Below are positions 42,230-48,919 of a stretch of DNA of 64,000 nt, piece after piece. Origin of the DNA: JAKVCB01 sp963578605. GTDB lineage: Bacteria > Planctomycetota > Planctomycetia > Pirellulales > Lacipirellulaceae. The notes beneath the pieces were generated by a model, which saw only the letters and a program-made list of their open reading frames with translations, made no database searches and was not told where the DNA came from. How positions within the stretch are numbered: the stretch's first letter is position 1; each line of letters starts with the position of its first letter. The position numbers and the translations under genes are program-made. The stretch spans positions 3,182 to 67,181 of the forward strand of contig CAUZEA010000022.1 of the NCBI GenBank assembly GCA_963578605.1, in the 5' to 3' direction.

Positions 42230-42872
42230 CATCGCCATCAGTATCGTCCTCGTATTCGCCTTGGTTAATCCACACTTGGATGCCAATGTGGCCCTGGGCC
42301 GTCTTGGCTTCTACAAATCCGTAACCGATTTTGGCCCGCAACGTGCTCAAAGGCATCGAGCCTTCAATTTGTTTTTCGCGGCGGGCCATTTCCGCCCCGC
42401 CGAGCCGGCCGGCCAATTGAATCTTGATTCCCTTGGCGCCCGCTTCCATGGTTTGCCGCATCGCCTCTTTGATCGTCCGGCGAAAGGCAGATCGCTTGGC
42501 AAGCCGCTCCGCAATATCTTCAGCCACCAGATGCGCTTCCAACTCGGGGCGTGAAACCTCCTCGATTTTGATGTTGATTCGCCGACCCACCAGGGCCTGC
42601 AACTCATCCTGCATTTGCTCGACTTGCTGACCTTTGCGCCCGATGATCACCCCGGGGCGGGCCGCGTGAAGCATGACTTTGACCTCATCGCGAGTCCGCT
42701 CAATTTCGACCTTCGGAATGCCAGCAAACTTGTACTTCTGAGTCACAAAGCTGCGAATTTTATGGTCTTCCAACAGCAAATCGGCAAACTCTTTCTTCGG
42801 CGCATACCAACGACTCTTCCAGTCTTCCATTATGCCGGTCCGAAAACCGATCGGATTAACTTTTTGACCCAT
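42177..42872 (-). CDS. rpsC: 30S ribosomal protein S3
   Basis: A 231-residue S3 in the 30S head at the mRNA entry. MGQKVNPIGFRTGIMEDWKSRWYA, the KH domain (PGVIIGRKGQQVEQMQDELQALVGRRINIKIEEV) and GAKGIKIQLAGRLGGAEMARRE are diagnostic. The tail after INQGEYEDDTDGDDAQEGQTSKKPKRAYKR is acidic then basic, and it overlaps the first 18 codons of rplP. I start at MGQKVNP, the family start. Confidence 0.97.
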   Translation of the reverse strand: MGQKVNPIGFRTGIMEDWKSRWYAPKKEFADLLLEDHKIRSFVTQKYKFAGIPKVEIERTRDEVKVMLHAARPGVIIGRKGQQVEQMQDELQALVGRRINIKIEEVSRPELEAHLVAEDIAERLAKRSAFRRTIKEAMRQTMEAGAKGIKIQLAGRLGGAEMARREKQIEGSMPLSTLRAKIGYGFVEAKTAQGHIGIQVWINQGEYEDDTDGDDAQEGQTSKKPKRAYKR

Positions 42873-42957
42873 TTGGTTGATCCCTGGTTGCTTGAGTCGG
42901 TCTCCGGCTCCCCACAAGCAGGTTAGCCGTTCGCAACTCAACAGTCGACCGAGGCTC

Positions 42958-43284
42958 CTATTCCACGGCCACGATAATGTGCGAAAAACGCTTCTTGATC
43001 ACATGTGCCATCCCACGTGCCCGCGGGCGCAGTCGCTTGAACATCGGGCCCCCGTCGACACGCGCCTCGACGACCACCAGTCCACTGATATTCGGAGCGC
43101 GCCGATCCTCGGCATTCCCCAGCGCGCTCTTGAGCACCTTCTCCAGCAACCGTGCACCCCGGTGTGGCTGAAAACCGAGGATCGCCAGCGCGTCATCGAC
43201 CCGCTTTCCTCGAATCAACGCGGCCAGCGGCCGGACTTTCGTGGCGCTGATGCGTGCGTGTCGATGGACTGATTTATAGGCCAT
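42958..43284 (-). CDS. rplV: 50S ribosomal protein L22
   Basis: A 108-residue L22 lining the exit tunnel. HRHARISATKVRPLAALIRGKRVDDALAIL, KVLKSALGNAED and the tunnel-hairpin region GGPMFKRLRPRARGMAHVIKKRFSHIIVAVE are all in place. Nothing unusual beyond His-rich N-terminus. Confidence 0.98.
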   Translation of the reverse strand: MAYKSVHRHARISATKVRPLAALIRGKRVDDALAILGFQPHRGARLLEKVLKSALGNAEDRRAPNISGLVVVEARVDGGPMFKRLRPRARGMAHVIKKRFSHIIVAVE

Positions 43285-43322
43285 AATTTCCTGGCTTCGG
43301 CCTCACCGGGCCAAAAACTCTC

Positions 43323-43592
43323 TTACTTTTTGCCTTTGCCGCCGTGACCACGGAAGTTGCGCGTGGGTGCAAACTCACCCAACTTGTGCCCCACCATATC
43401 TTCGGTCACAAAAACCTTGATGTGATTCTTGCCGTTGTGAACCATGAACGTGTGCCCGACAAACTCCGGCACGATCGTGCAGGCGCGGGCCCAGGTTGTA
43501 ATTGGCTGCTTCAAGCCCGACTCGTTTTGATAGTCGACCTTCATGTACAGTTTCGGGTTGACGTAAGGCCCTTTTTTAAGCGAACGACTCAT
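43323..43592 (-). CDS. rpsS: 30S ribosomal protein S19
   Basis: An 89-residue S19 in the 30S head. MSRSLKKGPYVNPKLYMKV at the start and VPEFVGHTFMVHNGKNHIKVFVTEDMVGHKLGEFAPTRNFRGHGGKGKK at the end are diagnostic. Standard place between rplB and rplV. Confidence 0.98.
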   Translation of the reverse strand: MSRSLKKGPYVNPKLYMKVDYQNESGLKQPITTWARACTIVPEFVGHTFMVHNGKNHIKVFVTEDMVGHKLGEFAPTRNFRGHGGKGKK

Positions 43593-43644
43593 GCTTTTGA
43601 CCGTGGATTGCGAGCGACTGGTATTGGGGCCAAACGCTCCTGGC

Positions 43645-44508
43645 TTACTTGTTCACCAATTTTTGTACGCCGTAACGCCTGCTCCGCCGTCGCCGCACAA
43701 TTGCTTTGTTCGACGGCTTGCGACGCTTGCGGGTCATACCACCCTTCGCACATTTACCAGTGGGACTCACCGGGTGTCGACCACCCTTGGTGCGTCCTTC
43801 ACCACCACCGTGGGGGTGATCGACAGGATTCATTGCGGTCCCTCGGACATGTGGCCGCCGTCCTTTCCACCGCTTGCGGCCCGCTTTACCGATCCGAACA
43901 CTCATATGGTCGCCGTTGCCGATGACCCCAATGGTCGCTCGGCAGGCGGATGGCACGCGTCGAATCTCACCACTAGGCAGCGATATCTGCGCCCAACCCG
44001 ACTCCCGCGCCATGAGTTTGGCACTACTTCCAGCGCTGCGGCAGAGCACGCCACCCCGCCCCGCCTGCAATTCGATATTGTGGACTTCCGTCCCCAAAGG
44101 CATCTTGGCCAGCGGCAAGCAATTGCCAACGGTTGGTGGTGATTCGGGACCACTTTGGACCAGGCTGTCTTTCTGCAGCCCGGCCGGTGCGAGAATGTAT
44201 CGTTTCTCGCCATCGGCGTAGTACAACAGGGCAATGCGGGCTGAGCGATTCGGATCATACTGAACCGAATGGACCTTGGCCGAAACATCATCTTTGTTGC
44301 GGCGGAAGTCAATCAGCCGATAACGCCGCTTGTGACCACCACCACGACACCGGACCGTGATCTTCCCTTGATTGTTGCGGCCCCCTGTTTTCTTCAGGGG
44401 GCGGAGTAATCCCTTCTCCGGCTTGGCCCCGCGGGTCAAATCGGCAAAATCGCTCACCGACGCGTTGCGCCGCCCAGGAGTGGTCGGTTTGTATTTTCGA
44501 ATACCCAT
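43645..44508 (-). CDS. rplB: 50S ribosomal protein L2
   Basis: A 287-residue L2, needed for peptidyl transfer and subunit joining. MGIRKYKPTTPGRRNASVSDFADLT at the start, GGGHKRRYRLIDFRRNK, and MNPVDHPHGGGEGRTKGGRHPVSPTGK near the end (with the key His) are diagnostic. I start at MGIRKYK; six upstream codons are open. Confidence 0.98.
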   Translation of the reverse strand: MGIRKYKPTTPGRRNASVSDFADLTRGAKPEKGLLRPLKKTGGRNNQGKITVRCRGGGHKRRYRLIDFRRNKDDVSAKVHSVQYDPNRSARIALLYYADGEKRYILAPAGLQKDSLVQSGPESPPTVGNCLPLAKMPLGTEVHNIELQAGRGGVLCRSAGSSAKLMARESGWAQISLPSGEIRRVPSACRATIGVIGNGDHMSVRIGKAGRKRWKGRRPHVRGTAMNPVDHPHGGGEGRTKGGRHPVSPTGKCAKGGMTRKRRKPSNKAIVRRRRSRRYGVQKLVNK

Positions 44509-44540
44509 CAGATTCCCTTGGCTCAATGCTCCTGGTACGC

Positions 44541-44870
44541 TTAGAACAACTCGATCCGGTGTTCCGGATCAAGCGTCACAATCGCTTTCTTCCAAGAATT
44601 GGTATAACCAGAGGTCATTTTGGTTTTACGTGGTTTGCCTTTACGGTTTTGTGTACGGACCTTCACCACTTTTACCTCAAAAAGCTCTTCCACAGCCTGC
44701 CGAACATCGGCCTTGCTGGCTTGCCGATTGATCTCAAACGCATAGGCGTTGCAACGGGTCGACCGGTGCATACCTTTTTCGGTAACCAGCGGGCGCAAAA
44801 TAACCTGGTGCGGCTCAAGCTGGAGCTTCGATTTGACTGCCGGTTCTTTCATTTTGGTTGGTGGGGGCAT
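44541..44870 (-). CDS. rplW: 50S ribosomal protein L23
   Basis: A 109-residue L23 at the tunnel exit, docking site for SRP and trigger factor. VILRPLVTEKGMHRSTRCNAYAFEINRQASKADVRQAVEELFEVKVVKVRTQNRKGKPRKTK is the family pattern. The N-terminal 20 residues (PPPTKMKEPAVKSKLQLEP) are a small extension. Confidence 0.97.
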   Translation of the reverse strand: MPPPTKMKEPAVKSKLQLEPHQVILRPLVTEKGMHRSTRCNAYAFEINRQASKADVRQAVEELFEVKVVKVRTQNRKGKPRKTKMTSGYTNSWKKAIVTLDPEHRIELF

Positions 44871-44931
44871 CGTTACTCATCCGCCGCGGTACTCAACTGA
44901 ACTGGAGCTTTCCAATCCGTGAAATCAACGT

Positions 44932-45591
44932 CTACCGTTTGGACTCCCCTTGGGTCGCCCTTTTTCCAGCGGCACTCTGCTTGAGTGCGTCCAGCGCGGG
45001 CTTGGTAATCAACATCAATCGCGAACTCAGTATCGAAAGTGCATTCAACTCGCCAGCCGGCAAAACCGACACGCGGTCAAGATTCCGGGCACTTTTGTAA
45101 ACATTCTGATCGTACTGGGCGGTCGTGATCATTAGCGAACCGCTGTCACAGCCAATGTTTCGAAGGATTGCCGCCATATCCTTCGTCCGTGGCTCGTCAA
45201 AATGTAAATTGTCAATGACGATCAGTTGATCATCTTCGACCTTCGACGCCAACGCCATGCAGGTCGCCAGTTGTAGCGCCTTGTGCGGCAAGTGATACGA
45301 ATAATCACGTGGCTGACGAGCGAAAATGTGCCCGCCACCTCGCCGAATCCCACTACGACGATGGCCCATCCGGGCGTTGCCGGTACCTTTCTGGCGATAC
45401 AGCTTTCTGTTCGAACCCGACGCCTCGGCGCGCGACTTGGTCTTGTGACTGCCCTGACGCCGATTCGCCTGATACATCACCACCGCATCATGCAGCAACT
45501 GCTTGCATATGCGCGGAGCGAAATCGGTGGGCTCGACGTTGCACGTCCCCACTTTCTTTCCCTTGCGATCGAAGACACTTAGTTTTGGCAT
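44932..45591 (-). CDS. rplD: 50S ribosomal protein L4
   Basis: A 219-residue L4, tunnel-lining and, in E. coli, the S10 operon repressor. The extended loop KLYRQKGTGNARMGHRRSGIRRGGGHIFARQPRDYSYHLPHKALQLA is diagnostic. I start at MPKLSVFDRKGKKVG (45591); the frame stays open far upstream across the end of rplC, but that part has no L4 character. Confidence 0.97.
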   Translation of the reverse strand: MPKLSVFDRKGKKVGTCNVEPTDFAPRICKQLLHDAVVMYQANRRQGSHKTKSRAEASGSNRKLYRQKGTGNARMGHRRSGIRRGGGHIFARQPRDYSYHLPHKALQLATCMALASKVEDDQLIVIDNLHFDEPRTKDMAAILRNIGCDSGSLMITTAQYDQNVYKSARNLDRVSVLPAGELNALSILSSRLMLITKPALDALKQSAAGKRATQGESKR

Positions 45592-45620
45592 GGTGAATTC
45601 ATCGAACGGAGTGCACGGGT

Positions 45621-46307
45621 TTACAGCTTGTTCGTCTCTTTGATCACGACATAACCACCGTTCGGACCGGGGATGGCACCCCGAATCAGCAGCAGATTGT
45701 TTTCGGCGTCGACCCGAACGACCTGCTGATTGCGGACGGTCTTTTTCTCGTTGCCAAATTGCCCTGGCATCCGCCTTCCCTTGAAGAGCCGACCCGGGTA
45801 GGCACTGCAACCGGTGCCGCCAATATGGCGATGGCACTTCTTGACCCCGTGCGATGCCCGCTGGCCAGAAAAATTGTGCCGCTTCATGCCACCCGCGAAC
45901 CCGCGGCCCTTGCTGGTGGCAGTGATATCGACCGCTTTGATCTCGGCAAATGCCTCAACGCTTACCTGATTGCCCACCTCCAACTCGCCGGATGCACCTC
46001 GGATTTCGCGGATGAACCGTTTTGGCTCACAGCCGGCCTTCGGCCCGACTTCAATACCCGCTCCAGACTGCTTCTTCGCCCGCTTGCTATCCAGCTTGGC
46101 GACGTGACCTCGCTCACTGCGGCTGGCCAGCCGACGGGGTTTATCAAGATACCCGAGTTGGATCGCATCGTATCCGTCACGCTCGATGGTGCGAACCAAC
46201 AGCACATCGCAGGGGCCAGCAGCCACGACCGTGACGGGCACGACGGCGCCCGCTTCATCGTACAGTTGTGTCATCCCGACCTTTTGGCCGAGGATTCCAA
46301 CAGCCAT
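45621..46307 (-). CDS. rplC: 50S ribosomal protein L3
   Basis: A 228-residue L3 near the peptidyl-transferase centre. MAVGILGQKVGMTQLYDEAGAVVPVTVV at the start and GRGFAGGMKRHNFSGQRASHGVKKCHRHIGGTGCSAYPGRLFKGRRMPGQFGNEKKTVRNQQVV in the central loop are diagnostic. Next gene of the S10 operon after rpsJ, with a rather long gap of 247 bases between them in which I see no gene. Confidence 0.98.
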   Translation of the reverse strand: MAVGILGQKVGMTQLYDEAGAVVPVTVVAAGPCDVLLVRTIERDGYDAIQLGYLDKPRRLASRSERGHVAKLDSKRAKKQSGAGIEVGPKAGCEPKRFIREIRGASGELEVGNQVSVEAFAEIKAVDITATSKGRGFAGGMKRHNFSGQRASHGVKKCHRHIGGTGCSAYPGRLFKGRRMPGQFGNEKKTVRNQQVVRVDAENNLLLIRGAIPGPNGGYVVIKETNKL

Positions 46308-46554
46308 CGTAGTTCACCTTGTCTATGTTTTTACCCTGGGGGAGACGCGGCCAACACCACGACCGGCTTACCCACAGGACTTCCGTTCATCAAAATTTAC
46401 TTACCGCTCCTGGCCAAGCCCCCTCGGAACGTCCAATATCATTGCCTGCCTCTTGGGAAACACCAAGAACAAATTGCAACGACGCCCACTCTAGCCGCAA
46501 CCACAATGAGCCAACCCTAAAACCTCTTTGGTATCTCTCAGCGCCCGCTGCCTC

Positions 46555-46878
46555 CTAGCCAGTCGTGGCCTTGATCTTGATGTCAACACCTGCCGGCACG
46601 TTCAGTTTATTAAGCGCTTCAATCGTCTTGGCTGTTGCCTGAACGATATCTATCAAACGTTTGTGTGTACGAATCTCAAATTGCTGCCGAGACTTTTTGT
46701 CCACGTGCGGGCTACGGAGAACCGTGTACCGTTCGATCCGCGTAGGCAACGGAATCGGCCCGTGAACCACGGAGTTGGTTCGCTTGGCTGTATCGACAAT
46801 TTCGGCGGCACTTTGGTCTAACACTGTATGATCGTACGCTTCCATGCGAATTCGAATTATCTCGTGCGAAGCAGCCAC
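46555..46878 (-). CDS. rpsJ: 30S ribosomal protein S10
   Basis: A 107-residue S10 (also the NusE transcription factor). IIRIRMEAYDHTVLDQSAAEIVDTAKRTNSVVHGPIPLPTRIERYTVLRSPHVDKKSRQQFEIRTHKRLIDI is diagnostic. I choose the GTG at 46878 because GGGGAG lies 8 bases upstream and the protein length then matches the family; a TTG ten codons earlier overlaps that site. It is the first gene of the S10 cluster; a strong promoter lies about 100 bases upstream. Confidence 0.96.
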   Translation of the reverse strand: MAASHEIIRIRMEAYDHTVLDQSAAEIVDTAKRTNSVVHGPIPLPTRIERYTVLRSPHVDKKSRQQFEIRTHKRLIDIVQATAKTIEALNKLNVPAGVDIKIKATTG

Positions 46879-46969
46879 GCTGTGAGCTCCCCGGAAGCCA
46901 ACCGACAACAGATGTCAAACAACAAAACAACAAAACAACACCCCAGAATAACTTTGGGGCGAATCGGCG

Positions 46970-46998
46970 ATCATACGCCTGTTAACAATTGGTGTCAA
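46970..46998 (-). promoter_or_regulatory. Promoter of the S10 operon
   Basis: On the minus strand TTGACA (46998-46993) is followed after exactly 17 bases by TATGAT (46975-46970), a near-consensus sigma-70 promoter. The transcript would start near 46963, giving rpsJ a leader of about 85 bases. That leader opens with a small hairpin (CCCCA/TGGGG, 46942-46960) and then an A/C-poor, T/G-rich run of GTTTT repeats. Confidence 0.75.
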
Positions 46999-47062
46999 CG
47001 GCCCAAATTAGGCACTGGCAAGAAGTTATTGGTAACTTGTACTGATTGCGAAAAAGGAACCC

Positions 47063-47100
47063 TTGACAAGTGCTTTAGTGTATTATTAACATAATACACT
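47063..47100 (+). promoter_or_regulatory. Promoter and palindromic operator of the GntR gene
   Basis: TTGACA at 47063-47068 is a consensus -35. The best -10 at suitable spacing is TAACAT (47087-47092, 18-base spacer). A palindrome covers 47077-47100: arms AGTGTATTAT and ATAATACACT are perfect reverse complements around a 4-base centre TAAC. It spans the -10 and ends directly at the ATG (47101). GntR-family repressors of the YtrA branch bind palindromes of the GTGTA...TACAC kind, so autorepression is likely. Confidence 0.75.
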
Positions 47101-47532
47101 ATGCCGTCCGAACGTCCCCTCTTCGACATTGCACCCGACTCCGATGTGCCTCGCTATCGACAGCTGATCGACCAGGTTTACGCCCTGATCGCCGGTGGTC
47201 ATCTCCAGCCTGGCGATCGCTTGCCCAGCGTTCGCCAAGTCGCCCGGCTGGCGGCGGTCAATCCGATGACTGTCAGCAAAGCTTATGCCCGGCTGGAGGC
47301 GGACGGTGCGGTGCGGCGCGTGCGTGGGCAAGCCATGCGGGTTCTCGAACCCACCTCCAAGGCAACTTACCCACAACGCCAGGAGCAATTTCGCAGGCTT
47401 ATTCGTCCTGCGATACACCGGGCCCAACAACTCGGCCTGAACGATGACCAGTTGATCGAAGTCGTTCGATTGGTACTTCAGGAGCAAACAGCGCCGCCAA
47501 AAGGGCTCGGCGCACCCCAAATGGAACTCTGA
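47101..47532 (+). CDS. GntR-family transcriptional regulator, YtrA-like
   Basis: A 143-residue regulator. The N-terminal winged helix (about 14-80) reads VPRYRQLIDQVYALIAGGHLQPGDRLPSVRQVARLAAVNPMTVSKAYARLEADGAVRRVRGQAMRVL, the GntR pattern. The remainder is only about 60 residues, mostly helical, so there is no large effector domain; this is the size of the YtrA subfamily. Its own gene is preceded by a palindromic operator that touches the ATG and no ribosome binding site is visible. YtrA-like regulators usually sit beside ABC transporter genes; here the neighbour is a DUF2088 protein. Confidence 0.9.
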   Translation: MPSERPLFDIAPDSDVPRYRQLIDQVYALIAGGHLQPGDRLPSVRQVARLAAVNPMTVSKAYARLEADGAVRRVRGQAMRVLEPTSKATYPQRQEQFRRLIRPAIHRAQQLGLNDDQLIEVVRLVLQEQTAPPKGLGAPQMEL

Positions 47533-47621
47533 TTGGTTTGTTTTCGAGTCGCCCGGAGGGGGGACTTTCTCCGCCGAGCTGCTGATACCATTGGCGACTT
47601 TTCACGGGTAGGATAGGTGTC

Positions 47622-48845
47622 ATGAGACTGCTTCGCGTTCACCAAAACCTGGTTTCCAATCCGCTTGCAGACGTCGTTGCCGAGGTGCGGGCACAACTCG
47701 ATGCGCTCGAGTTGGCGGTACCACAAGGGGATGTGGCAATCACATCCGGCAGTCGGGGGATCACCAATATCGCCACGATCACCAAGGCAGCCGGTGATTG
47801 GCTAAGGGAACATGGGGCCAATCCGTTTGTATTTCCCGCAATGGGTTCGCACAACGGCGCGACGGGCGAAGGGCAGCGGAGCATGGTCGAATCGTTAGGC
47901 ATTACCGAAGAAGCGATGGGCATGCCAATTCGGGCAAGCATGGAATGCGTGAAACTTGGCTCGGTTGCTACGGGTGATGTCTGGATGGACCGTTTCGCCT
48001 ACGAGTCGGCCGGCGTGCTGGTCCTGAATCGGGTCAAGCTTCACACCTGTTTTTCGGGGACGTTACAGAGTGGTTTGATCAAGATGATGGTCGTTGGCAT
48101 GGGCAAGATTCGTTCGGCTGAAACCTTTCATGCCGCGCCGACATCGCAAATGCGAGATATGCTCTTGGAAATGGGCCCGGTAATCCTCAACTCGGGCAAG
48201 ATCTGGGCTGGGCTGACCATTCTGGAAGATGGGTTCGATCAAACGGCCGAACTGCAGGCTGTGCCTGCTGACAAGATTCTTGAAATTGAGCCGCGGCTGG
48301 TCGAGAAACATCGCTCCTACTTTCCGCGTTTACCGATTGACGATCTCAACGTGCTGATTGTCGACGAGATTGGCAAGACCTACAGTGGGACCGGCATGGA
48401 CACCAACGTGATCGGTTACCGCGGAGTTAAAGGGCACGAAGACCTCGAAAAGCCTGATATTCGCGTTATTGGCATTCTGAATCTTGCCGAAAAATCGCAA
48501 GGCAACGCGATTGGTATTGGCCTCGCTGATTTCTGCACCCAACGATTGCGCGATGCCATGCATGAAGAGAAAACATTTATTAACGTCTACACGACCGGGG
48601 ACATGCAACGAATAAAAATCCCGGCAACCCTGCCTGACGATAAGGTGCTCGTCGAGAAGATCGAGGCTCGTTACAGTAGTGAGCGGTGGATGTTTATACC
48701 CAACACATTGCATTTGGGTGAGTTGTTCGTGACCGAGGATCTCCGCCAGGAAATCGAGGCCCACCCACTCTGCGAGATTGATCCCTCACCGGTCGAGCTC
48801 ACTTTCGAAGGTGGGCGACACGAACTGGTGTTTTCGCCGCCGTAA
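47622..48845 (+). CDS. DUF2088/Lar_N-like protein
   Basis: A 407-residue soluble protein resembling the N-terminal domain of nickel-dependent lactate racemase (DUF2088): DVAITSGSRGITNIATITKAAGDWLREHGANPFVFPAMGSHNGATGEGQRSMVESLGI (about 37-95). Later segments RVKLHTCFSGTLQSGLIKMMVVGMGK (about 137-162) and LIVDEIGKTYSGTGMDTNVIGYRG are well structured. Whether it binds a nickel-pincer cofactor or is a racemase cannot be said. It follows the GntR gene by 89 bases and is probably controlled with it. It ends 74 bases from the fusA stop, convergent. Confidence 0.75.
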   Translation: MRLLRVHQNLVSNPLADVVAEVRAQLDALELAVPQGDVAITSGSRGITNIATITKAAGDWLREHGANPFVFPAMGSHNGATGEGQRSMVESLGITEEAMGMPIRASMECVKLGSVATGDVWMDRFAYESAGVLVLNRVKLHTCFSGTLQSGLIKMMVVGMGKIRSAETFHAAPTSQMRDMLLEMGPVILNSGKIWAGLTILEDGFDQTAELQAVPADKILEIEPRLVEKHRSYFPRLPIDDLNVLIVDEIGKTYSGTGMDTNVIGYRGVKGHEDLEKPDIRVIGILNLAEKSQGNAIGIGLADFCTQRLRDAMHEEKTFINVYTTGDMQRIKIPATLPDDKVLVEKIEARYSSERWMFIPNTLHLGELFVTEDLRQEIEAHPLCEIDPSPVELTFEGGRHELVFSPP

Positions 48846-48919
48846 AGGGCGCAAAAACGGCAGCTACCACGGGATGAATGTTGACCGCATTCTTAATGGC
48901 TGAGCCGTGCTCGCGATAA

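Noticed and set aside
46308..46554. Gap between rplC and rpsJ as a possible tRNA or small gene site
   Set aside because: No cloverleaf-type or T-loop-like sequence and no conserved frame found.
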